From positions 1,736,001-1,800,000 of the forward strand of contig NC_018393.1 of the NCBI RefSeq assembly GCF_000208865.1: a stretch of 64,000 nt of DNA. Direction: 5' to 3'. This document shows positions 20,314 through 32,216 of the stretch, one piece after another. Numbering within the stretch: the stretch's first letter is position 1; every line of letters begins with the position of its first letter. The notes under the pieces were generated by a model that ran no database searches, was not told the DNA's origin, and saw only the letters and a list, made by a program, of their open reading frames with translations. A program made the position numbers and the translations under genes. This DNA comes from Neospora caninum Liverpool. Lineage: Eukaryota > Apicomplexa > Conoidasida > Eucoccidiorida > Sarcocystidae.

Positions 20314-23300
20314 TTATTCCTCTCGACACAAACACTGCACAACTCGCCTGGTATCTAACGAATCACGGCCACTGCTACAGTGCCTGTTCCTCGATGCACC
20401 AGCTGATTTTGTATTTGCATTCCATATGGCCTTATGTGCGTTACCTTCGTTTTGTCGAATGCGCTCAATGAGAGACACCAGCTCCTCGCTGTCGCTGTCT
20501 TCATCTTCCTCTGCATCAGATACGCCTGGGCTATCACTGGCCTTCTCGTCTACGTTAGAACTGTGTTCCTCTTCCCCGGGTCCAGATTCTTCGTCTTCAT
20601 CTGCCAGAGCATTGCGTCCTTTTCCTTCCTCGCCGTCGCGTTCTTTCTCTTTTGGAGAGTCCTCCGGCGTGTGTCCCATTTGTTCCCCTCGAGCACGTGG
20701 CGTCTCTCCGTCCTCTTTGACCGAACGAGACCGTTCAACATTTTCGTTCGCAGCTTCAGGCTCTCCGTCTGACTCTTTGCTGTCATCGCTTTCCCTGGTC
20801 TCTGGTTCGTCCCGCGGACCACTCGCTTTCTCCTTGGCCTTTCTTCGCGCGAGCGACTGTCTGTACGTCTCCTCAGTCGCCTGTATAGCTCCCAGGATCA
20901 GTCGCTGCCGAACAGTTTCTTGGTACACTCCTACGAAGCTCGAACTTTCACGCCCACCGTCTAGAGCCGGCCGTGACTGCCCAGCGTGCCAAACAGGGCT
21001 AGGCGGCTGCGAGGCACCGATCCCTGTGTTGTCCGAGAGAAGCGACGGGAAGCAAGAAGCCGTGCCGACACTCCTCAGGGATAAACAGTTCCTGATTCCG
21101 TCGATGGCCGCCATGAGACCGGAGAGGCGTTCTTCGTCAGCCTCCGCGCCGGAACCGAGAGAGGCAGCGAACGACCCGCCCATCCACAGACTTCGCCTCT
21201 TACTGTCGATAAGGCGGTTCAGTCTCCCTACGAGGGTGGAGGCCGCCTCGACCGTCTGTTGGCTCGGAGGCACGCTTCCCCGCGCTGAACGGAAGACAAT
21301 GGAAAGAAGATTTAAAAGGCACAGGACCATCTCCAGCACGATGCTACATAGGAATCACGCGAGCGGACAGGCCTCTACCTTCAGCAATCACGACCTTCCG
21401 TGTATTCCATCTACTCAAAAGTGGATACCTACGCCATCCCTTACACGAAGTATACGTTCGTTTGTCACACTATTTACGCACACGACAAGGGTTCAGACGC
21501 CGCGCGGCCTTGAAGACTGTCTTTTCAAACATGCAGACTCTCGGCGTTTCCTCATTCCTTTCATCCGAGGTGGTTTGCCTCTTTCACGTCAAAATGAAAC
21601 CTACCAAGAGAGGTGTGAAGGAGCTCCAGGGTGGCCGTTAGGCTGCGGGTGTCGGAAACGATCATGTCCGCTAGAGGCGACGCGAGTGAGAGAGAATCGG
21701 TCGGGCCCATGAGGCCGCTGGGAGCAAGGGTGAAAGGGAGAGAATAAGAGAAAACATAGGCCGGCACCGCGTCAAACGCGCCAACATGCCACGGCCAGAC
21801 AGGAAAAGGACGAGAAAAACGCGAGGATGCCGCCCCGCTGAAGACGGGGCAAAAAGGGAGAACACACACAGGGAACGGAACGACCTACAGGATGAAACCA
21901 CAGGGGGAACAAGGGAAGAGAGCAGAGAAATGCTAGTCGGCACATGAGGCACTGCAAAGACGAAGCGCCTGCATGCAGAACACATGCTCGAGACGAACCT
22001 GAGAAGAATGTCGAGGCACATGCCGTCAGCCGCTCCACGAAGACGAGTGAGAAACAGTTCATTTCGCAAGGAACGTGACGCTGCATACAGGTGACAGAGA
22101 AGACAGGAACACAGCGTCCTTGACAAGCCGTCTCGGTTGTAGGGCGAAAGATACGACGGACGCAACGGCTGAAAAAAGAAGCACACGGTTGCTCGTGTAT
22201 CGGCAAAGAAATCGTCGATACATGCGGAATGCGCACAACGCGAGCGTCACGGAAATACCATGAAGAATCCTTCGTGCGTAGGCCACTGCACCAGTTAAGC
22301 AGACCCCGGGCGTGTGCGCTGAATGAGAGCGAGAAACGGCATTGCACAAAGGAAGAAGACACGCTTTCGGTTTGCAGAGGCCCGGAGTGCCTTGCTGTGA
22401 ATAGACACCTAGCACCCTAAGAAGGGAGACCCAAACGCGTTTTTCTGTGCCCACGATGCACTTGATTCCGACAGCGGCCACGAAGGGGTTCACGTCTGTT
22501 TCACTTTCCTCGTTTTCCTTCGTGACAGACAGCCGGGGAGCTCCCTGTGTTCGCCTTCGCGCTTGCTGCTCCGGTGTAACGTTCGACGTAAAGAGCCGTC
22601 AAACCACAGAGCTGCAGTAGGCGGCAAAACGTCCCTCGCTTTTTCCCGTGTGCTGTTTGCAACGTACCTTCCAGCTTGAGAAGCATGCCAAGGAATCTAC
22701 AGCTGTCCTGCCAGACGCGCAGCACGAGGAGGAGACCCTGGTCATCTTGGAGGGAAGCGGCTGAGGCTGGACGCATACCGCAGAAATGAGTCAGTGGATG
22801 CTCGATAAAAACACCCAGTTGCAAGGAGAGAGACACCCGCCGGAAGGGACAGAGAACCACGGCGCAAGAGCAGAGACACTGGCGAGCAAAGGGAAAGGAG
22901 AGAGGGAAGCATAATTGGCTGAGGCGTTTGGAAGAGAACCAAACCATCTGCGGAGATGAGGCGACGGCGGCCAGACGGTACCAAGAGACAACCAACCGGG
23001 TGAGCAGCGCCGGGAGCGCCAAACGAAGCAGAAACGGCAGATGTGGCGCTGCCCAAAAAGGGACTGATAACGTAGACACGTCGGATCAGACAGTAACGGC
23101 TTCGAGAAAAGGGAGACCAAGTTAGACGTCGACAGGATCACCACCGCGCCCCGCGGAGTTCGGGAAGAGCGCGGGTGCCGTTTCGAGCTGGCGAGGGGCC
23201 GCACGGAGACACACGTTTGAGAGAACGCATTGCCGGTACAGCGGGGCACAGTCGCATTTCGTGCAGAAACGGGACGCTTACCTTGGTCGATGAAAGCACC

Positions 23301-24008
23301 CCGCGCCCGTCCGTCCTCTTTGTTTCCTCCTCTCCGTCTCTTTCGACGCTTTTCTGGATCTAGGCCGGAGAAGCCTAAAACGCCCGCGTCGGCGTCGGCC
23401 AGAGCGCGTCGACTCCGCTGTCTTGTCTGAGTGCCTCCCGCTGTCTCGCCAAACGGAGCGCAGCTACCGCGTCGCGACCCAGCAAGCTGACCCAGTTGGA
23501 AGAACGGAACCGCGTAGACCGCTCGACAGAGCGCGACGAGGCGCAGCTTTCTGAATGCCGCCACAGAATGGCTAGACTCCTCAGCTGAAGGCGGACGAGC
23601 AGACGCGGAGGACGAGAGCGGAAGAGGCGCGCCCAGCGCCTCGAAGACCGACGCAGTCCAAGCCACAAAGATGTCGGCGAGGGGCGGGAAGAGAAACGGC
23701 GCCGTAGTGAAGAGGGAGTGGAGAAAAGAAAAGATGATTCCAGAGAAACGGGCTGCCACCAGGAAAGGGAACACGTCGATGGTTGACGCTCTGCAGCAGA
23801 GAGAAAACAAGGCAGGAAGGCAGGAGAAGGAACTCAGACTCGAGAGCAGACCACGTGGTGACCTAGTACCAAAACAGAGAAACCGAAACGGAAGCGAATA
23901 GCGGCTGCCTATATACACATTCCGCCACAATACACTGCAGGTATTTACATATATACACACATGTCTACATATATATATATATATATACATACATATATAT
24001 ATATATAT

Positions 24009-24051
<43 letters not shown>

Positions 24052-27000
24052 TATGTGCTTGTGGACGGATGGGAGAACGGATCTGCACATGTGAGTACTA
24101 CGTGCGTATTTTTTTCTGAGACGTTTTGTGTTCAATTTCTAGCTTCAGAGACCGCTGTTTAGCTTCCTCTTACCCCCTCCAGAATCTACCGAAAAGAACA
24201 TGCAAACGACGGGCAAGCGGTGTACGTGAAGGAGAATCAAACACCTTCAACACACCTGGGGGGCATGCATGCATGGTAGGCGGTCTCTCCCTGCGTCTGG
24301 TCACTCTCACGCGCCTCATAAATATATACATATGCAAATCAGGGCTCACGCGCGCATATGAATACACGTTTATACACGTATGTATATAATCAGGGCTCAC
24401 GCGCGCATATGAATACACGTTTATACACGTATGTATATGGTACGTACGCGTGTGCCTGCTGAGCCACAGTCATACATACATATATGAATATATATATATA
24501 TATATATATATACAATTAAACATATATCGGCATAAGGTGATCGCCGCAAGTGTACAAACGTGGACGCGCCCTCTCGTGAAAAAAGGGAAACCCCGAGTGA
24601 GACGCCTTACTGAAGCACCGTTTTGGCGAAAGAGGCGAAGCCGGCGACATCGGCCATAACTCCTGCATCTCCGGCAACGTCGAGCAAAGCTTGCATGCAC
24701 TCGATTGTCGCTGTGAAGATATTTTCCAGCAGGGGACTCCCGACGACGTCAGCTTCTGCGAGATGCTGAAGGAGGGCGAAGGACTGCTCCTGTCCGTGGC
24801 CAGCGTTCGTCAGCGAGACCTCGCCCGCGTTTTTACTTCTCGCCGCATCTGGTTCTGCTCGAGTGCCGTCTTCGTCGTCCGTGGCGTCTCCCTCCTCGCG
24901 TCCCTGAAGGCCCGGACCTGAGGCCGACGCCCCGAGATGCCGCTGTCTCCGCTTCGCTTTGGCATTCATCCACTTGGACCCTTTCTTCCCATTCTCCCTC
25001 TGGTCTCCGTGGCCATCCTGGCGGCCACCCAGCTGCTTGTAGTTTCCGTGCGACGCGACTGGGCCGTCTCTGCCGCGCTTGCGTCCCCGGTTCTCTTCTT
25101 CTTCCGCGTCTTGGTCCGACACAGACAAAGCTGCACTTTCCGCCTCGCTGTCCGCCTCCTCCGAGTCTTCGCGAGCTGTGCTGCCGGCTTTGTCCAGACG
25201 CTCTGCAGCTTTTTGGTGGAACGCAAACAAGACGCCTTCGAGAAACGCGCGAAGGAGATCTAAACACGGGGAAAAGTTGACGACGAGGAAGCGGCCGCCT
25301 TCGCGCTCAAAGGGAGCGAGAGAGACTCCAAGGGCGCCTTCCTTCGGGACGGGTTGACCGCCGCCTGCAAAGCGAAAAAGACAAAAAACGGCATCCACAC
25401 GATGAAGGGTGAACCCACGTCGAAGAGCAACACCAGGCCAGTGCGAAGGGGTCGGTAGACACCCTGTCCCTTTCCCCCGCGTGCTGTCCCTTCTCGGCCT
25501 TGCTGAACTCCGCTCTGCCTCCCTCTCACTTTGCCGATCCAACAGCGAATTCAAAAGCGCCTGGTCTCTGAAATCCTTTTCGCCCTTCGCTGAGTCACGC
25601 ACTGCATCGCCCGTCCTCCCCGATGTAGTCCTCTCCGCCCTCGTTTTCTTTTCGTGCCGTCGCCTCCCTGCGCCCCTCACGAGCCGCCATCTGCCCCCCG
25701 AGCCTACCAAAGAGAAGGAGATCTCGAAGCAGCTGAATCGCGCGCGTCGCCCGCTGGAAATCGTTCTTCGCGCGTAGGCGCTTTGCTGCATCTGGAGAAA
25801 GCGCGGCTGCTTCTAGCTCATCGTTCTCTTCTGCCGCGCTCTTGCCCTCGGCAACCTTCTGGGGAGCCTGCGGAAGTGCACGTCCGGCCCCCGCGGCGGG
25901 TGGCTGCCGCCCTTGGTGCGCCTGCATGCGGGGCGGATTGCCCGAGGACTGTCTCCGTTCTACCGCCCCTCTCGTCAGGCTTCCGTCGAAAGCCGATTCA
26001 AGGAACGCGTTGCACAGACCGCAGAGACCGTCGCAAATGATGAGCGTCTGCTCGAAGACGCCCTCAAAGGACAGCAGGCGGTCCTGCTTCTCGTCCTGCG
26101 CCACGGGCGAGGTCGAAGCGGAAGACGGGCTGGAAGAGGCGAGAGAGGCCGGTGCGGAGGACGCGCGGCGGAAGATCCAAGTTAAGCGACAGAGCGTGGA
26201 GCGGCCGTACTGCAAGAGGCGAAAAACAAATCAAGAGGGACACGCCTACAGTCAGCGCGAAGGCTGGCCTCTTGGTCGACACACAGCGAAGACCAACAGG
26301 ACACGGATCAAAATGCAGCCCTGTCTCTAGGAAGCGATACACCAGAGCCTCTAGGAGCCGTCTCGGTATGCGGCTTTCATTACCTGTCGGTCGGGCAATG
26401 ACTACACAAGGAAGGAGATAAGCGAGCAAAGGGAGACAGAGAAAGGGAACACGAAGGAAGACAGAGGAGAACAACACGGCAAATAAGCGAAAGGAGTTGA
26501 TATTCAGAGGCATGGAGGACGAAGCACGGCCCAGCCACAGCGCGCACAGAGCGCGATCGGGTAGCCGCAAAAAGCCCGCATCCCTGAGTGCACCTACAAC
26601 TGATGGCTCAACCCCAGGGCGAACCGAGACAAAAGAAAAACACTGTCACGTCCTTGCCTAACAAACGGGACAAATGAAAAAACCCGTGGCGCACCATCCA
26701 TCTGAAATACGACTTATGTGCATTTGGAGAATACTTTCTTTCCTATATATATATATATATATATACATGCTGTGGGACGCACATGGAGGCATCGCGGCAA
26801 TCTCCCCCCGTAGGTCTGCATGAGAGAAATGTGCGCTTTTTTCGAGGTGACAGTTGATGCTTCTAGCCATACAAGGCGTCATGAAGGACACTAAGGACAC
26901 ATGCATCCCGAAGTCGCGTGTTCGGACCTGAACGGCGGTTTTGGTTTGCCACTTACAAACGCCAAGTCCTCGTTCTCGTCGAAGGCGAGATCGAAACAGC

Positions 27001-29478
27001 TGGACCGGAGACAAGAAGTGAGAGACGCCAGAGAGGAGGAGAAGAGAGACAGGCTGGCAGGTTGGTGTAGGACGTGATGAAGCATTTCCGCACACGCTGT
27101 CTAAAAGAGACAAAAACATCAGCAGAGAAGAACGCGAGGCATCGCCCTAAGAAAGGCGGATCGTCCAAACCAGACGAAGGGATGCCCTCATGCAAGACGG
27201 CGATGAGCCGTTGGTGAGACACGAAGACGCGCGACTGTGCAAGGCAGGCGTAAGAGTGAAAACCACATAGGAGAACGTGGATAGACCAACAAGGCGTGGC
27301 GAGCGCGAGAACGGCATCTGCGATCAAATCAGCAACGTACTCCACGCATGTGGAGACCGTGAGAGACAGACAGTCCGTGGGGGCTGTTGGGTTTGTCATA
27401 AGCGTATTCCCGATTCGGTACCGTTTGTACAAGAAAAGAGTGCATCTACCAGGTAAGACGTGCGTCGCGCGTGCGGAGAAGGACGAACTATACCAATCAC
27501 GAAGAGCATACGCTCTCCCCAAAGAGTGCCGCGTCTCTACGGACTCCAGTTCTAGGGATAAATTCTCGACGTATATCAGCAATCGGGCATTCGCAATGCG
27601 AATCGCCATCAGCCTAGATGAATCACGGAAGTCATAGCCACCAGCCCCAGACCCCCCCCCCCCGTTGTCGATGGCGTTCCCTTCAGCGTATCGCCCCACC
27701 TTTAACGTTAAGCGATCTTCTTCTTCGGACACCGAGAAGCCCGCGCCGTGTTTCATTCCCAGGACGTCAAGCACAGCGGCAACGCTGTCGCGGAGAACGC
27801 GGCGAAGGGGAGGAAAAAGATCCACAAGAAGGGGGGACGACGCGACGGATCCCCCGGGAGAAAGTGTCTCCGGCGGCAGACCCGAGGACGGCTGGAGCAG
27901 AGGCACGAGCGCGAGGCGGTGAAGAAGACGAACGAGCGACGTCAGCGTCGGGAGACAGAACTGCAGGAAAGGGACAAACGCGAGGCACCGCACAGGAAAG
28001 CGACGTCGGGACCACTTGTGGGGCTTTCCCGAGCGAGCGCCTCGGCCGGAGGGTCTGTCGGTTTCCTCAGGGGGGCTGTGGAAGTCTCCCTCCGAGGCAG
28101 GCACGCCTGCGGCTGCTCGCACGCGAGGCGTATATCGCGTCTCCCGCCCACGGGCGTTTTTGCTGCATTCACGCGGACTCCGTTTACGCTCCGCGTTCGT
28201 GGCGTGTGGAGCGTCCATCGCGACGGCCGTGTCGTCACGTGCACCGTGAAGCGGAAATGTCGGCAGCCATGAAAGAGGCGACAGGCGCGCGGAGAAGACC
28301 CGAGAGAGACCACGTGTGTGCAAGGCGCCACCGACGTACGTTGGACGAGGGAGCGGACAAGCAGGCGGCAGGAGACGACACACGCGAGGAATAGCTCAAG
28401 ACGGTAGAGTCAGTCGAGATAGGAAACACGCGGAAGACAGAATCGGACCGCACGAAAAGAGCCAGAGAGAAGAACACTGAAGCGCGTGCGTATCTCGGCT
28501 ACCTTTTGCCGGTTTCGGCGAACGCATGCTTCACGCCTCGTCTCTCAGAGGCGTGTGCATTTCCTGCAGCCCCGCGTTTTCCGCGCAACACACACTCTTC
28601 TCCGCGCGATCTCTGTCGCTTCGATGGTGTGTTTCTGGTTGCGTTTTTCCCTTCGCTCCGTTCTCTCTTTTGCGCACCTGTTCGCGGTTCGCTTCGTCGC
28701 GGATTCTCGCGGCGATGGCCTGGGTGAGTGCGGTGGCATCCTTCACAAGCGCAGCGCCCTCTTGGAGACCGCTGTCTCCGTCCAGGCGTCTCTCCGCCCC
28801 GCCGCCTGTCTCTTCTCTCTCCTCTCCGTCCTCGGCGTCGCGAGCACAGGCTGCGAGCGAGAAGGCCTCCCTTTGTTCTCGATCTTTCTTCCTGCGCCGT
28901 CTCTGCGCTGCGCGGCTGCCTGCCGCTCCGCCGGAGGCCGCTCCAGCTGACGTGGCGGCGAGAAGCAGCCCCATGTCTCCCCGCTGCGTGTTCGCCTCTG
29001 TCCACAGCAGCCGAAGGAAAGCCTGGGCCCTGTCTATCCAGAGATCGGAGACGGCACACGCCACACAGACGCGCGCTGCGTCGTTCTCGCCCTCGGGGTG
29101 ACCGTCCCCGCCAGCGGCAGACGCCGCAGCCGGGGCGTCTCTCTGGGGTTTTCCATCTTTGTGCTCGCGCCGCTGGTCCCTCGTCCCGCAGGCGTCTCCG
29201 GGCCGCCGAAAGCTCCGGACAAGTCGCTCCGCGACAGCGGCGAGGCTTCTGCCCCCGGCGACGACGGGGCTGTCCGACGCCAAGAGGGTAAGCGAGCGGA
29301 GCGCAGCAGGAGTGGAAAGCTCACCTGCCGCATGGGTGTCGAGGACGCACGCCAAACGGTCGCCGGTGCCTGGGGTCGCGCCGGAAGAAGACTTGAGCGG
29401 CGAAGGCCCTGCACGAGAAGAAAGAAGGGAAGGGCGCGACGACGCCGAGGCGGACGCTAGCCTCGACGGTGGCGACAT
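20314..29478 (-). CDS. Large helical protein with acidic C-terminal tail, 8 exons, unassigned
   Basis: Exons in transcript order are 29478-28678, 27960-27700, 27100-26957, 26209-25708, 25364-24611, 23790-23282, 22766-22668 and 21284-20314. Every junction is phase-consistent, giving 1,346 aa from ATG 29478 (AAGATGTCG). Nearly all donors are canonical (GTAAGT, GTAGGC, GTAAGG, GTAAGC, GTACGT); the one after exon 2 (GTGGGG) is weak. Residues 1-820 are Leu/Ala-rich helical segments broken by charged disordered loops (a DDEDGT type loop near 760). Residues 820-1100 contain hydrophobic helices. The last ~200 residues are highly acidic (stretches such as [14 protein letters not shown] and [13 protein letters not shown]). 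This helical-repeat body plus acidic tail resembles nucleolar assembly factors such as RIX1/PELP1, but I saw no diagnostic motif, so this is only an architectural analogy. Confidence 0.65.
23946..24047. repeat. (TA)n/(TACA)n microsatellite
   Basis: About 100 bp of TA-rich repeat with ACAT interruptions, inside intron 5 (23791-24610) of the minus-strand acidic-tail gene. Confidence 0.9.
24337..24438. repeat. 51-bp tandem duplication (two copies)
   Basis: Copies at 24337-24387 and 24388-24438, each starting AATCAGGGCTCACGCGCGC and ending ACGTATGTATAT, appear identical. They lie in intron 5 of the minus-strand gene between two TA microsatellites. A repeated GCATGCATGCATG element lies shortly upstream, at about 24263. 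Confidence 0.9.
24473..24513. repeat. (TA)n microsatellite
   Basis: A TA run of about 40 bp in intron 5 of the minus-strand gene, about 100 bp from the exon 5 donor. Confidence 0.85.
26744..26766. repeat. (TA)n microsatellite
   Basis: A short pure TA run in intron 3 of the minus-strand gene (26210-26956). Confidence 0.85.
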
Positions 29479-32216
29479 CTTGCACGAGAGAGAAGGAAGA
29501 AAGCAGAGAAACAAAAGACGGGGACGCGGGGACGTGTAACCGCGGAGGAAAGAGGCTTTCGTTCCCGTCTCTATTCCCGTCCGCTTGCCTGCCCGGCGCA
29601 GATGTGTCCTTCGCCCCACCCAGGTGAGGGCGTCCGTGGAGCGTGATTCTCCCTTGGTCTGGGAGACTGCTTCTCTTTTCTCGCGACTTCCTAGCACCGC
29701 GCAGTGTGCGCGCACAGGCTCTACGAGGCAGCTGAGAAGGCGGGGGAGAAGAACTGGGAAAGCACGCGGAGAGGCGAGAGGGACGACGCAGAAAAGACGA
29801 CAGGAGCGAAAGAGAGAAGAAGGCAGCTAGACGGAGAAAACCCGAGACGCGGCGTTGGGCGCATGGGGCTTTCCCACTGCGCGCAGAGGCGTGAACGGGA
29901 TGAGCACACTTGGAAGGGGCAACGATGGCCCGCAAAAACGGAAGCGCCAAAGTGGCCAGGAGAACGGACGCTCGAACCCTAAAGAAAGAAGCGCTCCAGA
30001 AGCGAGAAACGAAGGACGAGAGGCGAGAGTCCATGGAGAGTCAATCTGAATCTGCCCAGGGCGTTTCTTGCTTCGACGACGCTGAAGGGGAACGACGGCA
30101 CTCCAGAGAAAAAGGCATCACACTCAACCGAATCGGGCTCAAGAGGCTAGCTAAGGCGTGTCGGAGAAACCAAGCAGATGAAGTGGAGAAAACGGGTCAG
30201 CCCACAAAAACAGAGATCGTTCTTGTCTCTTGCTGCTCGCCCCTCAGTATCTCGCTCTGCGCATGATGAGCGTCAAGAATAAACGCGGAAGGACGTCGAT
30301 GCTCGACACTCAGCTCTCGCGCCAAACGCGAGTTTGGCCCATCGTTCGGTCTGTATCTTTGAGTGATTCCCTCTGCCTCCCTGGTGTTTCTCAACTCATG
30401 CGAATGGTGAGAGAACTGAGCCTGGATTCGATTCACAGACTCGCAACGACCTCGCGAGTGTCGGGATTTTCCCGCTGCATGCTCTCTCCAGCAAAAATCG
30501 ACCGCCGCGCATGCGCCGGCGTCACGGTCGAAGACAAGCCTTTTCTGTCTCGCTAAAACAGAGGCGGCGGACAGAGTCCAAAACCGATTTGCGAACGCGT
30601 TTCCTCCGTGCTCTCTCCGTGCATTTTCGCTTCCTTGCCGCCGCAGTCTCCTTTTTGTCCTACACACACACACGCCGCGCGACCCGTCGTCCCGGCCGTT
30701 CTTCGCCGCTTGTCTCTTCGTCTGCGCAAGTTGAAAGCAAGAACGCCTGTGGAAGCGAACGCTCTTTTAACCTGCGGCTCTTGGCTCGCGCAGAACCTGT
30801 CCCGTAAGCTCTGTGCGGCCCAGTGCGGCCCAGTGCCAGAGTGTTCGTCAACCATGTGCACGTGTTGCCGATAGCTGGGAATATGCCCCGCCTTCGAAGC
30901 GTGACGGGAGGACAAACGAACGCCGTGGCCTGGATCCAAGCGGGGCCGTCTCGTCAGAAACGCTGATGCGCATTTCGACTGCAAGCTGGCCTCTTTCTGG
31001 AGGGATCGCCGACTCGGGCTCTCGCGCGCGCGCTGCGAAGACGAGTTGTCCCTGATTTGTAGAGTCTTTGCGCGGCTGTCTTGTCCAGAGCGGAACGGCC
31101 TACGGGGACGCCTAGAGGCCGTTCTGACGCCACGGAAGACACTTGTCTCGGCGACCGGCTATCCTTCGAGGGCGTGCGCGTGGGAAGCCCCAGAGAGACT
31201 CATGACACACTCGGCGAGAACGCAATCCCGGAAGCGGAGATACACTTTGTCGCGAGTTGCTGTCTCGGCAAGAGCTTGGAGAGAGAGAGACGCCCTTCAA
31301 TGTGTGCGAGATTCGTTTTTCGATATGCGTTTCGAGGTTCTCAGCTACAAAGATCTGCGCTGTCTCGTTTACAAGCCGATTCCGTTTGGGCGCCTTCTCT
31401 CGATTCTCCTGTTCAAAGGTAGTTCTACATAAAACGTTGTAGCTCTGGGGGCCACCACCCACATGGAGTTCCTCTCGACTTCGCTTCTCGCCACCCTGCG
31501 CGTTTCGTGACGACGCGCAGAAGCCCGATGTGGAGGTGAAGCTTTGCCGGCGATTTGTGTGAAGCGCAACATCAGGTTTCCCGGACTTTCCCGTTCGTGC
31601 ATGCACCCGAATTTTTGGACTCCAGAACGGTTGGCGTGTATTTGCTCCGGAGGCTCACGTCTTGGTGCGGCGCGGCGTCTCACTTGTCTCGCCCCCCCAT
31701 CTGTTGCCGCCTAGCGTGCCTCCCCCAACTTTCTTCTTCCGCTTCGTCGCTTCTCCCAGCGCGGCTCTTTGCTCGGCCTCTCCACCGTTGCGCGTTTTCC
31801 TGCGGACCCGCGTCTTGTCTCAAAGCGTCGCCTGCGCGCTGCAACTTCTCCGGCCAGTCCCCGTTTTCGCATCAACCGCTTTCGCAATCTCCTCTTCACG
31901 CCGCGCGCTGCTGCATCTTGCCGTCGTCCTTCGTCTTCTTTCCCTGCCCCGTTCGGTCTTCCCTTTCTTTCCCCTCTTCCCTCCCCTTCTTCCCTCTTTT
32001 CTTCCCTTCCTCTCTTTCCTCTCCATCCTCTCCTCTCTTCCCGCGCTCTTTCCTCGCTTTCCTCCCTCCCCTTCTTATCTCTGTTTCTTCTCTATCTCTC
32101 TTTCTCTTTCCTTCCTCTCATTCCTTCCTCGCTCCGCTCTCTTTCCTCTCTTTCCCCCCTTACCTTCTTCCCTCTAGTTCGTCTCTTTCTTTCCTTTCTT
32201 CCTTTTTTTCGCTGCC
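29479..32216. promoter_or_regulatory. Divergent intergenic region between the acidic-tail gene and NAA25
   Basis: The two flanking genes are transcribed away from each other, so both promoters must lie in these 2.7 kb. Open frames on both strands overlap and show no coding coherence. The palindromic TGCATGCA at 31598-31605 matches the motif recognised by several ApiAP2 factors, though one copy may occur by chance. I could not place a transcription start. Confidence 0.45.
31920..32210 (+). promoter_or_regulatory. Long polypyrimidine tract before the NAA25 start codon
   Basis: For about 290 bp the plus strand is almost entirely C and T, with only occasional purines, ending a few bases before ATG 32217. 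It is probably part of the 5' untranslated leader or core promoter. A CCCTCTAG at about 32169-32176 within it looks like a splice acceptor, so a leader intron is possible. Confidence 0.6.

Noticed and set aside
22791..24014. 407-codon minus-strand frame taken as a gene on its own
   Set aside because: Its start lies in TA repeats and its end crosses a GTAAGC donor; the 23790-23282 part is exon 6 of the larger minus-strand gene.
26953..28383. 476-codon minus-strand frame taken as a complete protein
   Set aside because: It spans exon 2 of the larger gene plus intronic sequence with a glycine run from poly-C; splice sites at 27960 and 27700 define the real part.
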